Assembly: GCA_015065295.1 (NCBI GenBank)
Contig: SVQN01000010.1
Coordinates: 1-54,533, forward strand
DNA: 54,533 nt
Direction: 5' to 3'
From: Oscillospiraceae bacterium
Lineage (GTDB): Bacteria > Bacillota > Clostridia > Oscillospirales > CAG-272
The notes beneath the pieces were generated by a model. That model saw only the letters and a list, made by a program, of their open reading frames with translations. It was not told where the DNA came from and did no database searches. Position 1 is the first letter of the stretch. Every line of letters starts with the position of its first letter. The translations under genes and the position numbers were made by a program. Below are positions 13,957 to 22,049 of this stretch, piece by piece.

Positions 13957-16920
13957 TTATCTCTTCTTGGTGAGGGCGTAGCCTGCTGCGGAAACGAGTG
14001 CTGCAACAGCTGCGATTACGCCGAAGTCGAAGGTCTGCGGAGCTTCTTCCACAACTTCAGCAACTTCTGCGGGTTCTTCAGCGGGAGCTTCCACAACTTC
14101 TTCAACGGGAGCTTCTACAACTTCTTCAGCAGCAGGAGCTTCAGGGGCTGCCGGTGCTTCCTCAACAACGGGAGTTTCGGGGGCTGCCGGAGCTTCTTCG
14201 ACTACAGGAGCCGGAGCGGGTTCTTCCACTGCGGGAGCTGCTGCGCGGTAAGTTGCGTTGTCGTACGCTGCGTTCTGAGCAACTTCGTCAGCGGTCAAAG
14301 CACGATTGTAGAAACGGATGCTGTAAATGTCGCCGATCCAGTTGCGGGCAGCGTCGTAATGGCCAACGAAGAGGGTATCCGCGTCAATGTATGCGGTGGT
14401 CATTGCTCTGCCGATTTCCACACCGTCAACATAGAGAACAACGTCGCTGTCCATGTCAAAGGTTACGGTCATGGTGGAGTCGTTCGCGTAGTCCGCACCG
14501 CCCGGTACCTTCGGACGTTCGTTGCCGGCTGCCTTGAATTCGATATAGTCGCCGTCTACACGATTGAAGAGGGAGAAGTTATCGTTGTCGGAAATGATGT
14601 AGGAAATGTAGGAAGTGCCGGGCTGTTCGAGTTCGCCGAGAGCGATTTCCACGGTGAACTTGTCGCCGTTAACGAGGTCAACGATTTCCTGCGGGAAATA
14701 GTTGTATGCGGAGTCAACGTGGAAGGACTTGTCGGTCCAGTAGTTGTTGTCATCGAGAGCAGCTTCGAGTTCGTAGCCGTTCACGGAATCCTTCCAGACT
14801 TCGGAATCCTTGTTCTGTGCTCCGAACGTACCTTCGAAGTTTGCGAAGAGACCGTCGGTTACGAGGTCACCTGCTGCTGCGGGAGCTGCTGCCGGTGCTG
14901 CGGGAGCCGCTGCGGGAGCGGACGATGCTGCACCTGCTGCTGCGGGAACGCCGTAAAGTTCGATTTCGCCGACGTCACCGTGTTCACCGTTGATGTTTAC
15001 ATAACGGTATGCCTGATATGCGCCGGAGCCTACCCAGTATACGGAGAAGTCCGGTTCAGCTGCGCCGAAGTCGGTATTTGCCGCAACGTAGGTATCGTTG
15101 GTAGTGGGAGTGAAGCAGTGGTAGTCAACACCGTTGGGAGCATCGGTCAGACCGGTCGCTGCCTTGTCGATGAAGATGATGTCCGTCCAGTTCACACCGT
15201 CGTTGGAGCCCTGAATAGCGGCACCGGGGAGACGGGTGGTGTAGGTGGAACGAGGTGCAATACGGATTTCGGTCAGTTCATAAGGCTGATCGAGAAGGAG
15301 ACCTGCCCAAGATGCGGAGGTTGCATCATAGGGGTCAAAGAAGGTTTCGTTGTCGCCGTCAAATGCGTTGGCAGCGGTGTCCGTACCGTTGCTCCAGCAG
15401 TGGGAAGAACCGTTGAAGCCGGCAATGACAGTACCCTTCAGGAGAGAACCGGAGGTAACTTCCGGCCAGTCCCAGCCGGTGGAACCCGGATATGCTTCGC
15501 CGAATGCGTGGGAGGTATCTGCCCAGTCATCGAGAACGATGTAGTTTTCGTCAAGAACCCAGCCCCATTCGCCGGATGCTGCCGGTGCTGCTGCGGGAGC
15601 CGCTGCGCTGACTGTATCCGCAACACATACGAACGGATAGTCACCTGCCTGAGAACCGGATGCGGAACCGGCTGTAGCAACTTCGTCAAGAATATTGTTA
15701 ACCTGAAGTGTATAGGAGAATTCCTTGCCTGCCGCCAGATTGTTCATCGGGAGTGCAACTTCTACACACCATCCGTCGTCGGTGAAGGAAGCTACGCTCT
15801 TTGCATTTTCAAAATCATAATCCGTAACACCGTCACCGTCTCCACCAAGGAAGAAAGTACCGTCAGCAGCCGCGTGAATCTTGTGTCTCAGACCTTCGTC
15901 GATGAACCACATTTCAGCGGCTTCGTTCTGCCAGCCCTTTTCATCGAGTTCCAGAACAAACGGAGTGTCATCCTTGTTCACGGTGCATACATAAAGATAA
16001 TTGTCATCCCACAGGAAATAACTTGCTGCGTTATCATAGGGCTGAATATCCGCGCCGCCCCATGCGAACGCAACAGTGTCTTCCTTGATCGTGTAAATCG
16101 CGGACTGTGCGTAGATATCATCGAGTTTACCGTCCAGTTCGGGCGTACCCTTCAAAACCTTGAGCGAGTCTGCGGGAGCCGCTTCGAGGGTTACAAGGGC
16201 ATGGTTGCCTGCATCCTTACCGCCGGAAATACCGGAACCGAGCTGCCATACGGAATAGCCGCCCGCTTCGCCGTCCCAGCAGAAGCAGTAGCTGACTCTG
16301 CACTGGGAACCGACCGCCATCGCGTCTGCGGTTACAAAGTATTCAAAGGGAATACGGAATTCGTAGGTGATTACATCGCCTTCAACGAAAATGTTGCAGT
16401 CTTCTTCCGGGAAGCTGCCTGCTGCCGCAAAGCCGGAACCGAGATAGTCCTGCCAGTTTACGCTTCCGAGTTCGCCGGTATCGGAATACTTACCGAAGCC
16501 GACTTCGAGACGCATACCGTCGCCCATCGCATCGCCGTCCGCACCGGAGAACTGAACGATATCACCGTTCCAGAAGTCGGGCTGACCGGCCAGCGTGAAG
16601 TTGTGACCGTTCGGGTCCTTGTAGGAGAGCCATGTGTAGAGATAGGTTTCGTCCCAGGACATTGCGAGGTCAACGTCGATGGCCGCCGTCTGTGCGTTGG
16701 TGTCACCGGAACACATCGTGGAAATCCATTCCGGCTTATAGTCGATGTCATAATATTCGCCGGCGGTCTTTTTGCCGTCTGCCGCCCAGGATGCGCTTGC
16801 CTTCGCAACACCGAATTCAACTTCGCCGAGAGCTTCTTCAAAAATATGCTCTGCCTGAACGGGAGCAACAACCGCTGCCGTCAGGACAGCCGCTATTGCA
16901 AAAGAAAAAATCTTTTTCAT
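13957..16920 (-). CDS. Large multidomain cell-surface protein with carbohydrate-binding modules
   Basis: The 987-aa protein is exported (signal peptide MKKIFSFAIAAVLTAAVVAPVQA). Domains, from visible pattern: two CBM9/DOMON-like beta-sandwiches at ~35-250 and ~255-430; an Ala/Pro linker near 440; a discoidin (F5/8C)-like domain ~480-657 with AFDGDNETFFDP and YRYVNINGEHGDVGEIELYG; a second Ala/Pro linker; a LamG/concanavalin-like domain ~680-890 with FYNRALTADEVAQN; a Glu/Val/Pro/Ala-rich stalk; and the tail APQTFDFGVIAAVAALVSAAGYALTKKR, read as a degenerate sorting signal (PQTFD) plus a membrane span and basic end. No catalytic domain was seen. It is most simply a glycan-binding adhesin. It is monocistronic, with its own promoter and terminator. 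The domain names are pattern-based. Confidence 0.8.
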   Translation of the reverse strand: MKKIFSFAIAAVLTAAVVAPVQAEHIFEEALGEVEFGVAKASASWAADGKKTAGEYYDIDYKPEWISTMCSGDTNAQTAAIDVDLAMSWDETYLYTWLSYKDPNGHNFTLAGQPDFWNGDIVQFSGADGDAMGDGMRLEVGFGKYSDTGELGSVNWQDYLGSGFAAAGSFPEEDCNIFVEGDVITYEFRIPFEYFVTADAMAVGSQCRVSYCFCWDGEAGGYSVWQLGSGISGGKDAGNHALVTLEAAPADSLKVLKGTPELDGKLDDIYAQSAIYTIKEDTVAFAWGGADIQPYDNAASYFLWDDNYLYVCTVNKDDTPFVLELDEKGWQNEAAEMWFIDEGLRHKIHAAADGTFFLGGDGDGVTDYDFENAKSVASFTDDGWCVEVALPMNNLAAGKEFSYTLQVNNILDEVATAGSASGSQAGDYPFVCVADTVSAAAPAAAPAASGEWGWVLDENYIVLDDWADTSHAFGEAYPGSTGWDWPEVTSGSLLKGTVIAGFNGSSHCWSNGTDTAANAFDGDNETFFDPYDATSASWAGLLLDQPYELTEIRIAPRSTYTTRLPGAAIQGSNDGVNWTDIIFIDKAATGLTDAPNGVDYHCFTPTTNDTYVAANTDFGAAEPDFSVYWVGSGAYQAYRYVNINGEHGDVGEIELYGVPAAAGAASSAPAAAPAAPAAAPAAAGDLVTDGLFANFEGTFGAQNKDSEVWKDSVNGYELEAALDDNNYWTDKSFHVDSAYNYFPQEIVDLVNGDKFTVEIALGELEQPGTSYISYIISDNDNFSLFNRVDGDYIEFKAAGNERPKVPGGADYANDSTMTVTFDMDSDVVLYVDGVEIGRAMTTAYIDADTLFVGHYDAARNWIGDIYSIRFYNRALTADEVAQNAAYDNATYRAAAPAVEEPAPAPVVEEAPAAPETPVVEEAPAAPEAPAAEEVVEAPVEEVVEAPAEEPAEVAEVVEEAPQTFDFGVIAAVAALVSAAGYALTKKR

Positions 16921-16998
16921 ATTGTTTCACCTTTCTGAAAAAATAAAGATTCTGCTGATTGGACCGACACCATGCCGATGTCAGTCCGGGACAGAATT

Positions 16999-17027
16999 AT
17001 TGTATCACGCCGTTCGGCGGTTGTCAA
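16999..17027 (-). promoter_or_regulatory. Promoter of the surface protein gene, with inverted repeat in the spacer
   Basis: On the minus strand TTGACA (17027-17022), 17 bp, TACAAT (17004-16999). The spacer contains CCGCCG-AA-CGGCG, a dyad that could be an operator. The rest of the 325-bp gap to the GH92 gene holds a perfect 9-bp hairpin (17136-17159, CTTTTCCGG/CCGGAAAAG) and the GH92 promoter. Confidence 0.8.
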
Positions 17028-17183
17028 TACACCCTTTTGTTTTTCGTCATTCTCCAAATTTCTCACAGGGTAAAATTATACATTTTGCCACTATTTATTC
17101 GTTCGGCCGGGCGCAATATCCGATTTTCCTCCCAACTTTTCCGGCATATTCCGGAAAAGCATAAAAACAGCCGATGTTTCCTC

Positions 17184-17212
17184 TTGTTTTTTCCCGTTTT
17201 CTCATGTATAAT
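17184..17212 (+). promoter_or_regulatory. sigma-A promoter of the GH92 gene
   Basis: TTGTTT (17184-17189), 17-bp spacer, TATAAT (17207-17212), 33 bp before the ATG. Confidence 0.8.
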
Positions 17213-17245
17213 GATATAGAATGAAATTCACGGAGGTACTCCACA

Positions 17246-19210
17246 ATGAGCAGAATCCAACTCGTCAACATCAAGCAGGGGACAAAGTCCGTGCCGCGCT
17301 TCTCCGCCGGCAACACCCTTCCCCTCGTTCAGCGTCCGTTCGGCATGGCGGCGTTCGCACCGCAGACCGAGCGCAACGGAAGCTGGTTCTTCCATCCGGA
17401 ATCCCACAGCATCGAAGGCATCCGTCTGACCCATCAGCCCAGCCCGTGGATCAGCGACTACGGCACCTTCCTCATGACTCCCCAGAACGACGTGATCGCG
17501 GCGGAAGCCGGCGGTGCATGGGGCGGCTGGCGTCAGAAGGAAGCGATCATGACGCCCTCTTACCTGAAGGTCCGGTTCCTGCGTTCCCGCTGTGACTTCG
17601 AACTCACCCCGACCGAACGCGGCGGCGCAGTACGGCTTCACTTTGATACCGACCGCCGTTCCTGCATCTCGTTCCTCCCGCTCAAGGGAACCTACACCTA
17701 CACGGTTTATCCCGAAAAGAATCTCGTGATCGGCGAAACCACCGGCCACTCCGGCGACATCGCGGAAAACTTCCGTATGTATTATGCCGTAAAGTTTGCG
17801 GAAGGTACCGTTGACCTCGAAAACGCAAAGATTCACAAGGAAAACAATACCGAAAACACTTCCCTGCACGTCTTTGCTAAGACCCGCGATGTGGAATACA
17901 AAATCGGTACGTCCTACATCTCCGCAGAAATGGCGGAACTCGCACTCGAACGCGAATGCGGCGGCAAGACCTTCGACGAACTTCTCGCCGAAAACAACGC
18001 GATCTGGGAAGAACGTCTCTCCCGCATCGACGTGAAGTTTGACGAAAACGAAGACGACATGATGCGGACGTTCTACACCTGCCTGTGGCGCACGTTCCTC
18101 TTCCCGCACAAATGCTACGAAATCGACGCAGACGGCAAGGCTGTCCATTACACGCCTATTGACGGCAGTGTACACGACGGCGTACGTTATACCGACAACG
18201 GTTTCTGGGACACCTACCGCACCGTATATCCGCTGTTCACGCTCATCGCGCGTGACGAATTCGCGGAAATGCTCGAAGGCTTCGTCAACGACTACCGTGA
18301 ATGCGGATGGCTCCCGCGATGGGTTTCCATCGGCGAAGTCGGTTGTATGCCCTCCACGCTGATCGACGCGGTGATCGCCTGCGCGGTTGTCAACGGCATC
18401 GGCGAACGCAAGACATGGGAAGACGCGCTCGAAGGCATGATTAAGCACGCCAACCAGAACGGGCCTCTCCCGCGATTCGGCAGAAACGGCGCGGAATCCT
18501 ACGTCAAGTACGGCTATGTTCCGCGTGACGAACACCGCGAATCCGTCAACCTGACCCTCGACGCGGCGTACGGCGACTGGTGCATCGCAGTGGTTGCACA
18601 GGCACTCGGCAGAACGGACATCGTTCCGGAATATCTCCGCCGTGCGAAGAACTACGCGAACCTGTTCGACAAGGAAACCGGCTTCATGCGCGGACGCGAC
18701 ACCAAGGGCGAAATGGCGGACAACTTCGACCCGCTGAAGTGGGGCAACGAATACACCGAAGGCTGTGCATGGCAGTCCACCTTCGCAGTACCGCACGACA
18801 TTCCCGGTCTCGCGGAACTCTACGGCGGCAAGGAAGCGATGATCGCCAAGCTCGACGAACTGTTTGCGACCGAACCGGACTACCGCTGCTTCGGCTACGG
18901 CGGCGAAATCCACGAAATGACGGAACTTGCAGCGATCGACTTCGGTCAGTGCGCGATTTCCAACCAGCCGAGCTTCCACATCCCGTTCCTGTTCGCCATG
19001 CTCGGTGACACGGACAAGTCCACCTACTGGGTACACCGTCTCGCAAAGGAAACGATGTCCTGGAAGGACGACGGCTTCCCGGGCGACGAAGACAACGGTA
19101 CCACGGCGGCATGGTACATCTTCGCCTGCCTCGGTATGTACCCCGTCAACCCCGGCGAAAAGGAAATGGTCAAGATTCAGCCGATCGCCAAGGAAATTAA
19201 AATTAACTAA
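17246..19210 (+). CDS. Glycoside hydrolase family 92 protein (alpha-mannosidase-type)
   Basis: GH92 enzymes are calcium-dependent exo-alpha-mannosidases that act on glycans with inversion. The 654-aa protein shows the family's sequence blocks: N-terminal beta-sandwich with GNTLPLVQRPFGMAAFAPQT, then in the catalytic (alpha/alpha)6 domain GFWDTYRTVYPLF, WVSIGEVGCMPSTLIDAVIA, EGCAWQSTFAVPHD, NQPSFHIPFLFA and FPGDEDNGTTAAWYIFACLG, where conserved acidic residues bind Ca2+ and activate water. It has no signal peptide and is shorter than the ~750-aa secreted Bacteroides enzymes, so it is likely cytoplasmic and acts on imported mannosides. Ribosome site CGGAGGT. It is single-gene between terminators. 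Exact linkage specificity cannot be read. Confidence 0.9.
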   Translation: MSRIQLVNIKQGTKSVPRFSAGNTLPLVQRPFGMAAFAPQTERNGSWFFHPESHSIEGIRLTHQPSPWISDYGTFLMTPQNDVIAAEAGGAWGGWRQKEAIMTPSYLKVRFLRSRCDFELTPTERGGAVRLHFDTDRRSCISFLPLKGTYTYTVYPEKNLVIGETTGHSGDIAENFRMYYAVKFAEGTVDLENAKIHKENNTENTSLHVFAKTRDVEYKIGTSYISAEMAELALERECGGKTFDELLAENNAIWEERLSRIDVKFDENEDDMMRTFYTCLWRTFLFPHKCYEIDADGKAVHYTPIDGSVHDGVRYTDNGFWDTYRTVYPLFTLIARDEFAEMLEGFVNDYRECGWLPRWVSIGEVGCMPSTLIDAVIACAVVNGIGERKTWEDALEGMIKHANQNGPLPRFGRNGAESYVKYGYVPRDEHRESVNLTLDAAYGDWCIAVVAQALGRTDIVPEYLRRAKNYANLFDKETGFMRGRDTKGEMADNFDPLKWGNEYTEGCAWQSTFAVPHDIPGLAELYGGKEAMIAKLDELFATEPDYRCFGYGGEIHEMTELAAIDFGQCAISNQPSFHIPFLFAMLGDTDKSTYWVHRLAKETMSWKDDGFPGDEDNGTTAAWYIFACLGMYPVNPGEKEMVKIQPIAKEIKIN

Positions 19211-19221
19211 GGACTAAGGAC

Positions 19222-19310
19222 TAATGGTGAATGACTATAACTGAACTCACCGTCAAGCCGACAGAAGTAAAAATTCAACATAGTCATTCACCATTCACCT
19301 TTAGCCATTA
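19222..19310. repeat. Inverted repeat TAATGGTGAATGACTAT...ATAGTCATTCACCATT
   Basis: Two inverted copies of ~17 bp flank a ~40-bp spacer between the GH92 and nrdD genes. Related sequence (CTAATAGTGAATGACTATTAG) forms a hairpin at 23904-23938, and pieces occur at 53409-53424 and 53700-53718, so it is a small dispersed repeat. Confidence 0.6.
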
Positions 19311-19314
19311 GTCA

Positions 19315-19343
19315 AAAAAAGTGAGCGTAATGCTCACTTTTTT
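19315..19343. terminator. Bidirectional terminator between GH92 and nrdD
   Basis: The perfect stem AAAAAAGTGAGC/GCTCACTTTTTT with loop GTAAT gives T-runs on both strands. The two genes converge here. Confidence 0.92.
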
Positions 19344-19346
19344 ATA

Positions 19347-21695
19347 TTACCCATGCTTTACGCGGTCGTGTTCTTCTGCACGCTTTGCGTTGTTGAAGCT
19401 GTCGAGGGTGCCGACGAGGTAGCCCGTGATTCTGCGGATTCTCTCGAACGGGACGTTTCCTTCTTCTCTGCCGCAGCCGGGGCATTTGTTGCCGATGATG
19501 CCGGTATAGCCGCAGATCGGGTCGTGGTCAACCGGGTGGTTGATCGCGCCGTAGCCGATGCCGCTGTCGTGCATCCGGCGGACGATGCGTTCGAATGCGT
19601 CGAGGTTCGAGGTCGGGTCGCCGTCCACTTCAACATAGGTGATATGGCCGCCGTTGGTCAGGTTGTGGTACGGGGCTTCCAGACGGATCTTATCCGCTGC
19701 CGAAATGTTGAAGTATACCGGAACGTGGAAGGAGTTCGTGTAGTAGTCACGCTCGGTCACGCCGGGAATGATGCCGTACTTCTTCTTGTCAATGCGGACG
19801 AAACGTCCGGACAGACCTTCGGCGGGTGTGCCGATGAGGGAGAAGTTCAGGCCGTACTTCACAGTCGCCGCGTCGGTCAGCTTCCGCATGAAGCCGACGA
19901 TTTCCAGGCCGAGTGCCTGCGAACTTGCACATTCGCCGTGGTGCTTGCCGGTCAGTGCCACAAGAGCTTCCGCCAGACCGATGAAGCCGACGGTCAGCGT
20001 ACCATGCTTGAGGACTTCGCCGACTTCGTCATCCACGCCGAGCTTTTCGGAATCGAGCCACACGCCTTCGCCCATGAGGAACGGGTAATTGCGGACGGTC
20101 TTCGCGCTCTGAATCTTGAATCGTTCGAGAAGCTGGTCGATCACGAGGGCAACACAGCGTTCGAGGTCTTCAAAGAAGCGGTCGACGTTGCCCTGCGCGT
20201 TGATGGCAAGTCTCGGAAGGTTGACGGACGTGAAGCTGAGGTTGCCGCGTCCGGTGACGATTTCACGTTCGGGATCGTAGTAGTTGCCGATGACGCGGGT
20301 ACGGCATCCCATGTAGGCAATTTCCGTTTCGGGACGGCCGGGACGGTAGTACTGCGCGTTGTACGGTGCGTCAAGGAAGCTGTAGTTCGGGAACAGACGC
20401 TTCGCGGAAACGCGGAACGAGAGCTTGAACAGGTCGTAGTTCGGGTCGGTCGGGTTGTAGTTGACGCCTTCCTTGACCTTAAAAATCTGGATCGGGAAGA
20501 TCGGGGTTTCGCCGTTGCCGAGACCCGCTTCGGTCGCTTCGAGGATACTCTTGATGACGAGACGGCCTTCCGGAGAGGTGTCGGTACCGTAGTTCAGAGA
20601 GGAGAACGGTACCTGTGCACCGGCACGGGAGTGCATTGTATTGAGGTTGTGAATCAGGGCTTCCATCGCCTGATAGGTGCTGCGTTCGATCTCGCGCTGG
20701 GTATGCTTGAGGACGGTTGCGGCGTAGTCGTATGCGAGATACTGACTGACGAAGAATTCTTTTTTTCCTTCTTCCTCGGTCATTCCCCACAGGAGCTGTG
20801 CAAGGGCTTCGGTCAGTTCGGCGGTATTGCCGAGGGCAACAGGAACGTTCTTTTCATTTTCAATGCGGTCAATCAGCGTGTCTGCCAGAGCGTCTGCGTT
20901 TTCGTTCTGCATGATACCGAATTCGAGCATCTTGACGACGTTGCGCTTGAAATGACGGCGGTAGGTCTTCCTGACACCGGGAGCCATTGCGTAGTCGAAC
21001 ATCGGAACGGACTGACCGCCGTGCTGGTCGTTCTGGTTCGCCTGAATCGCAATGCAGCAGAGCGCAGTGTAGCTCATGATATCGTTCGGTTCGCGGAGAT
21101 GGCCATGACCGGTGGAGAAGCCGCCCTCAAAGAGACGGTTCAGGTCGAGCTGGCAGCAGGTGGTCGTCAGGGTGAGGAAGTCGAGGTCGTGGATATGGAT
21201 GTCGCCCTCTTTGTGCGCCTTGGAGTGGCGGGGATTGAGGACGTAGAGATCATAGAACTTCTTCGCGCCTTCGGAACCGTATTTGAGCATGGTGCCCATT
21301 GCGGTGTCGCCGTTGACATTGGCGTTTTCACGCTTGATGTCGTTGTCGAGGGCACTCTTGAAGGTGAGGTCTTCGTAGGTCTTCATCAGACCGGTGTTCA
21401 TTTCGCGGATCTTATTCCGTTCGGCGCGGTAGAGGATGAATTCCTTCGCAGTGCGCGCATGACCGTGCTTGACAAGGACGCGTTCGACCATGTCCTGAAT
21501 GTCTTCCACGTTCGGAAGTTCGTCGGTACCGCTGAAATCTTCCTCGATCCGTTCGGAAACTTCGATGGCAAGAGTCATGGCTTCGTCATAGTCACTGCCG
21601 CCGACCGCCTGTGCCGCACGGAAGATCGCGTTGGCGATTTTTTCCAGATTGAACGGAACTTCGCGTCCGTCGCGCTTGATGATTTTCGTTATCAT
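19347..21695 (-). CDS. nrdD: Anaerobic (class III) ribonucleoside-triphosphate reductase
   Basis: NrdD makes dNTPs in the absence of oxygen using a glycyl radical. The 782-aa protein begins with an ATP-cone (residues ~1-95, KRDGREVPFNLEKI...), the allosteric activity site. The catalytic barrel includes TTCCQLDLNRLFEGGFSTGHG and QNDQHGGQSVPMFDY. The C-terminus has a Cys zinc site (ICGYTG...CPGCGR) and the glycyl-radical segment RRITGYLVG with Gly ~758. The activase NrdG is not in the window. The gene is monocistronic and preceded by a strong promoter and two NrdR boxes, and NrdR itself is encoded 4 kb away. The minus-strand start has AGGTGA upstream. Confidence 0.96.
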   Translation of the reverse strand: MITKIIKRDGREVPFNLEKIANAIFRAAQAVGGSDYDEAMTLAIEVSERIEEDFSGTDELPNVEDIQDMVERVLVKHGHARTAKEFILYRAERNKIREMNTGLMKTYEDLTFKSALDNDIKRENANVNGDTAMGTMLKYGSEGAKKFYDLYVLNPRHSKAHKEGDIHIHDLDFLTLTTTCCQLDLNRLFEGGFSTGHGHLREPNDIMSYTALCCIAIQANQNDQHGGQSVPMFDYAMAPGVRKTYRRHFKRNVVKMLEFGIMQNENADALADTLIDRIENEKNVPVALGNTAELTEALAQLLWGMTEEEGKKEFFVSQYLAYDYAATVLKHTQREIERSTYQAMEALIHNLNTMHSRAGAQVPFSSLNYGTDTSPEGRLVIKSILEATEAGLGNGETPIFPIQIFKVKEGVNYNPTDPNYDLFKLSFRVSAKRLFPNYSFLDAPYNAQYYRPGRPETEIAYMGCRTRVIGNYYDPEREIVTGRGNLSFTSVNLPRLAINAQGNVDRFFEDLERCVALVIDQLLERFKIQSAKTVRNYPFLMGEGVWLDSEKLGVDDEVGEVLKHGTLTVGFIGLAEALVALTGKHHGECASSQALGLEIVGFMRKLTDAATVKYGLNFSLIGTPAEGLSGRFVRIDKKKYGIIPGVTERDYYTNSFHVPVYFNISAADKIRLEAPYHNLTNGGHITYVEVDGDPTSNLDAFERIVRRMHDSGIGYGAINHPVDHDPICGYTGIIGNKCPGCGREEGNVPFERIRRITGYLVGTLDSFNNAKRAEEHDRVKHG

Positions 21696-21719
21696 TCCAA
21701 TTTCACCTGAATACTTTCG

Positions 21720-21765
21720 ATACTATATATAGACAGTAAACCGCACGCCTCACAATATATTGTGG
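21720..21765 (-). promoter_or_regulatory. Tandem NrdR boxes upstream of nrdD
   Basis: Two 16-bp palindromes match the NrdR box pattern acaCwAtATaTwGtgt. The first is 21720-21735, with core CTATATATAG. The second is 21750-21765, with core CAATATATTG and near-perfect CAC/GTG flanks. Their centres are 30 bp apart, about three helical turns, the usual paired arrangement. They sit between the -10 box (21795) and the nrdD start, so bound NrdR would block transcription just downstream of initiation. Confidence 0.9.
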
Positions 21766-21794
21766 TGCGTGCAGTGATTTGTTCGTGCGTATAC

Positions 21795-21823
21795 ATTATA
21801 AACGATTGGAGGTACAAAGTCAA
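21795..21823 (-). promoter_or_regulatory. sigma-A promoter of nrdD
   Basis: On the minus strand TTGACT (21823-21818), 17 bp, TATAAT (21800-21795). The 354-bp gap up to the next gene holds this promoter, the NrdR boxes and the divergent promoter at 21981-22009; 21830-21980 shows nothing else I can name. Confidence 0.85.
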
Positions 21824-21980
21824 TAGACCGCTCGGGCAAATATACGACAAAAATTTCCGAAGAAATTTATTGAATATGCCGTATTGACTTTTCGGCGGTT
21901 TTGGAGTATGGGGCATCTGCCCGATGTTTCGCAGGTTAATTTTCCAGCACAAAAACACAAAAAATATCTTCAATTCGAAC

Positions 21981-22009
21981 AAGACAAATCGCGCAATCTG
22001 CGGTATAAT
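21981..22009 (+). promoter_or_regulatory. Probable promoter of the LTA synthase-like gene
   Basis: TATAAT at 22004-22009 is perfect; the -35 candidate AAGACA (21981-21986) is 17 bp upstream and matches four of six consensus bases. Confidence 0.6.
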
Positions 22010-22049
22010 TTATTAGATATCGTTTTTACATAATTCAACGGAAATCATC

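Noticed and set aside
14359..16938. An 859-aa open frame opposite the surface protein gene
   Set aside because: Low-complexity Cys/Gly/Val-rich translation is the shadow of Ala/Pro/Glu codons; the minus-strand product has a signal peptide and domains.
19353..21710. A 785-aa open frame on the plus strand opposite nrdD
   Set aside because: It mirrors the nrdD codons, has no family motifs and no ribosome site. GC-biased codon use commonly leaves the opposite strand open.
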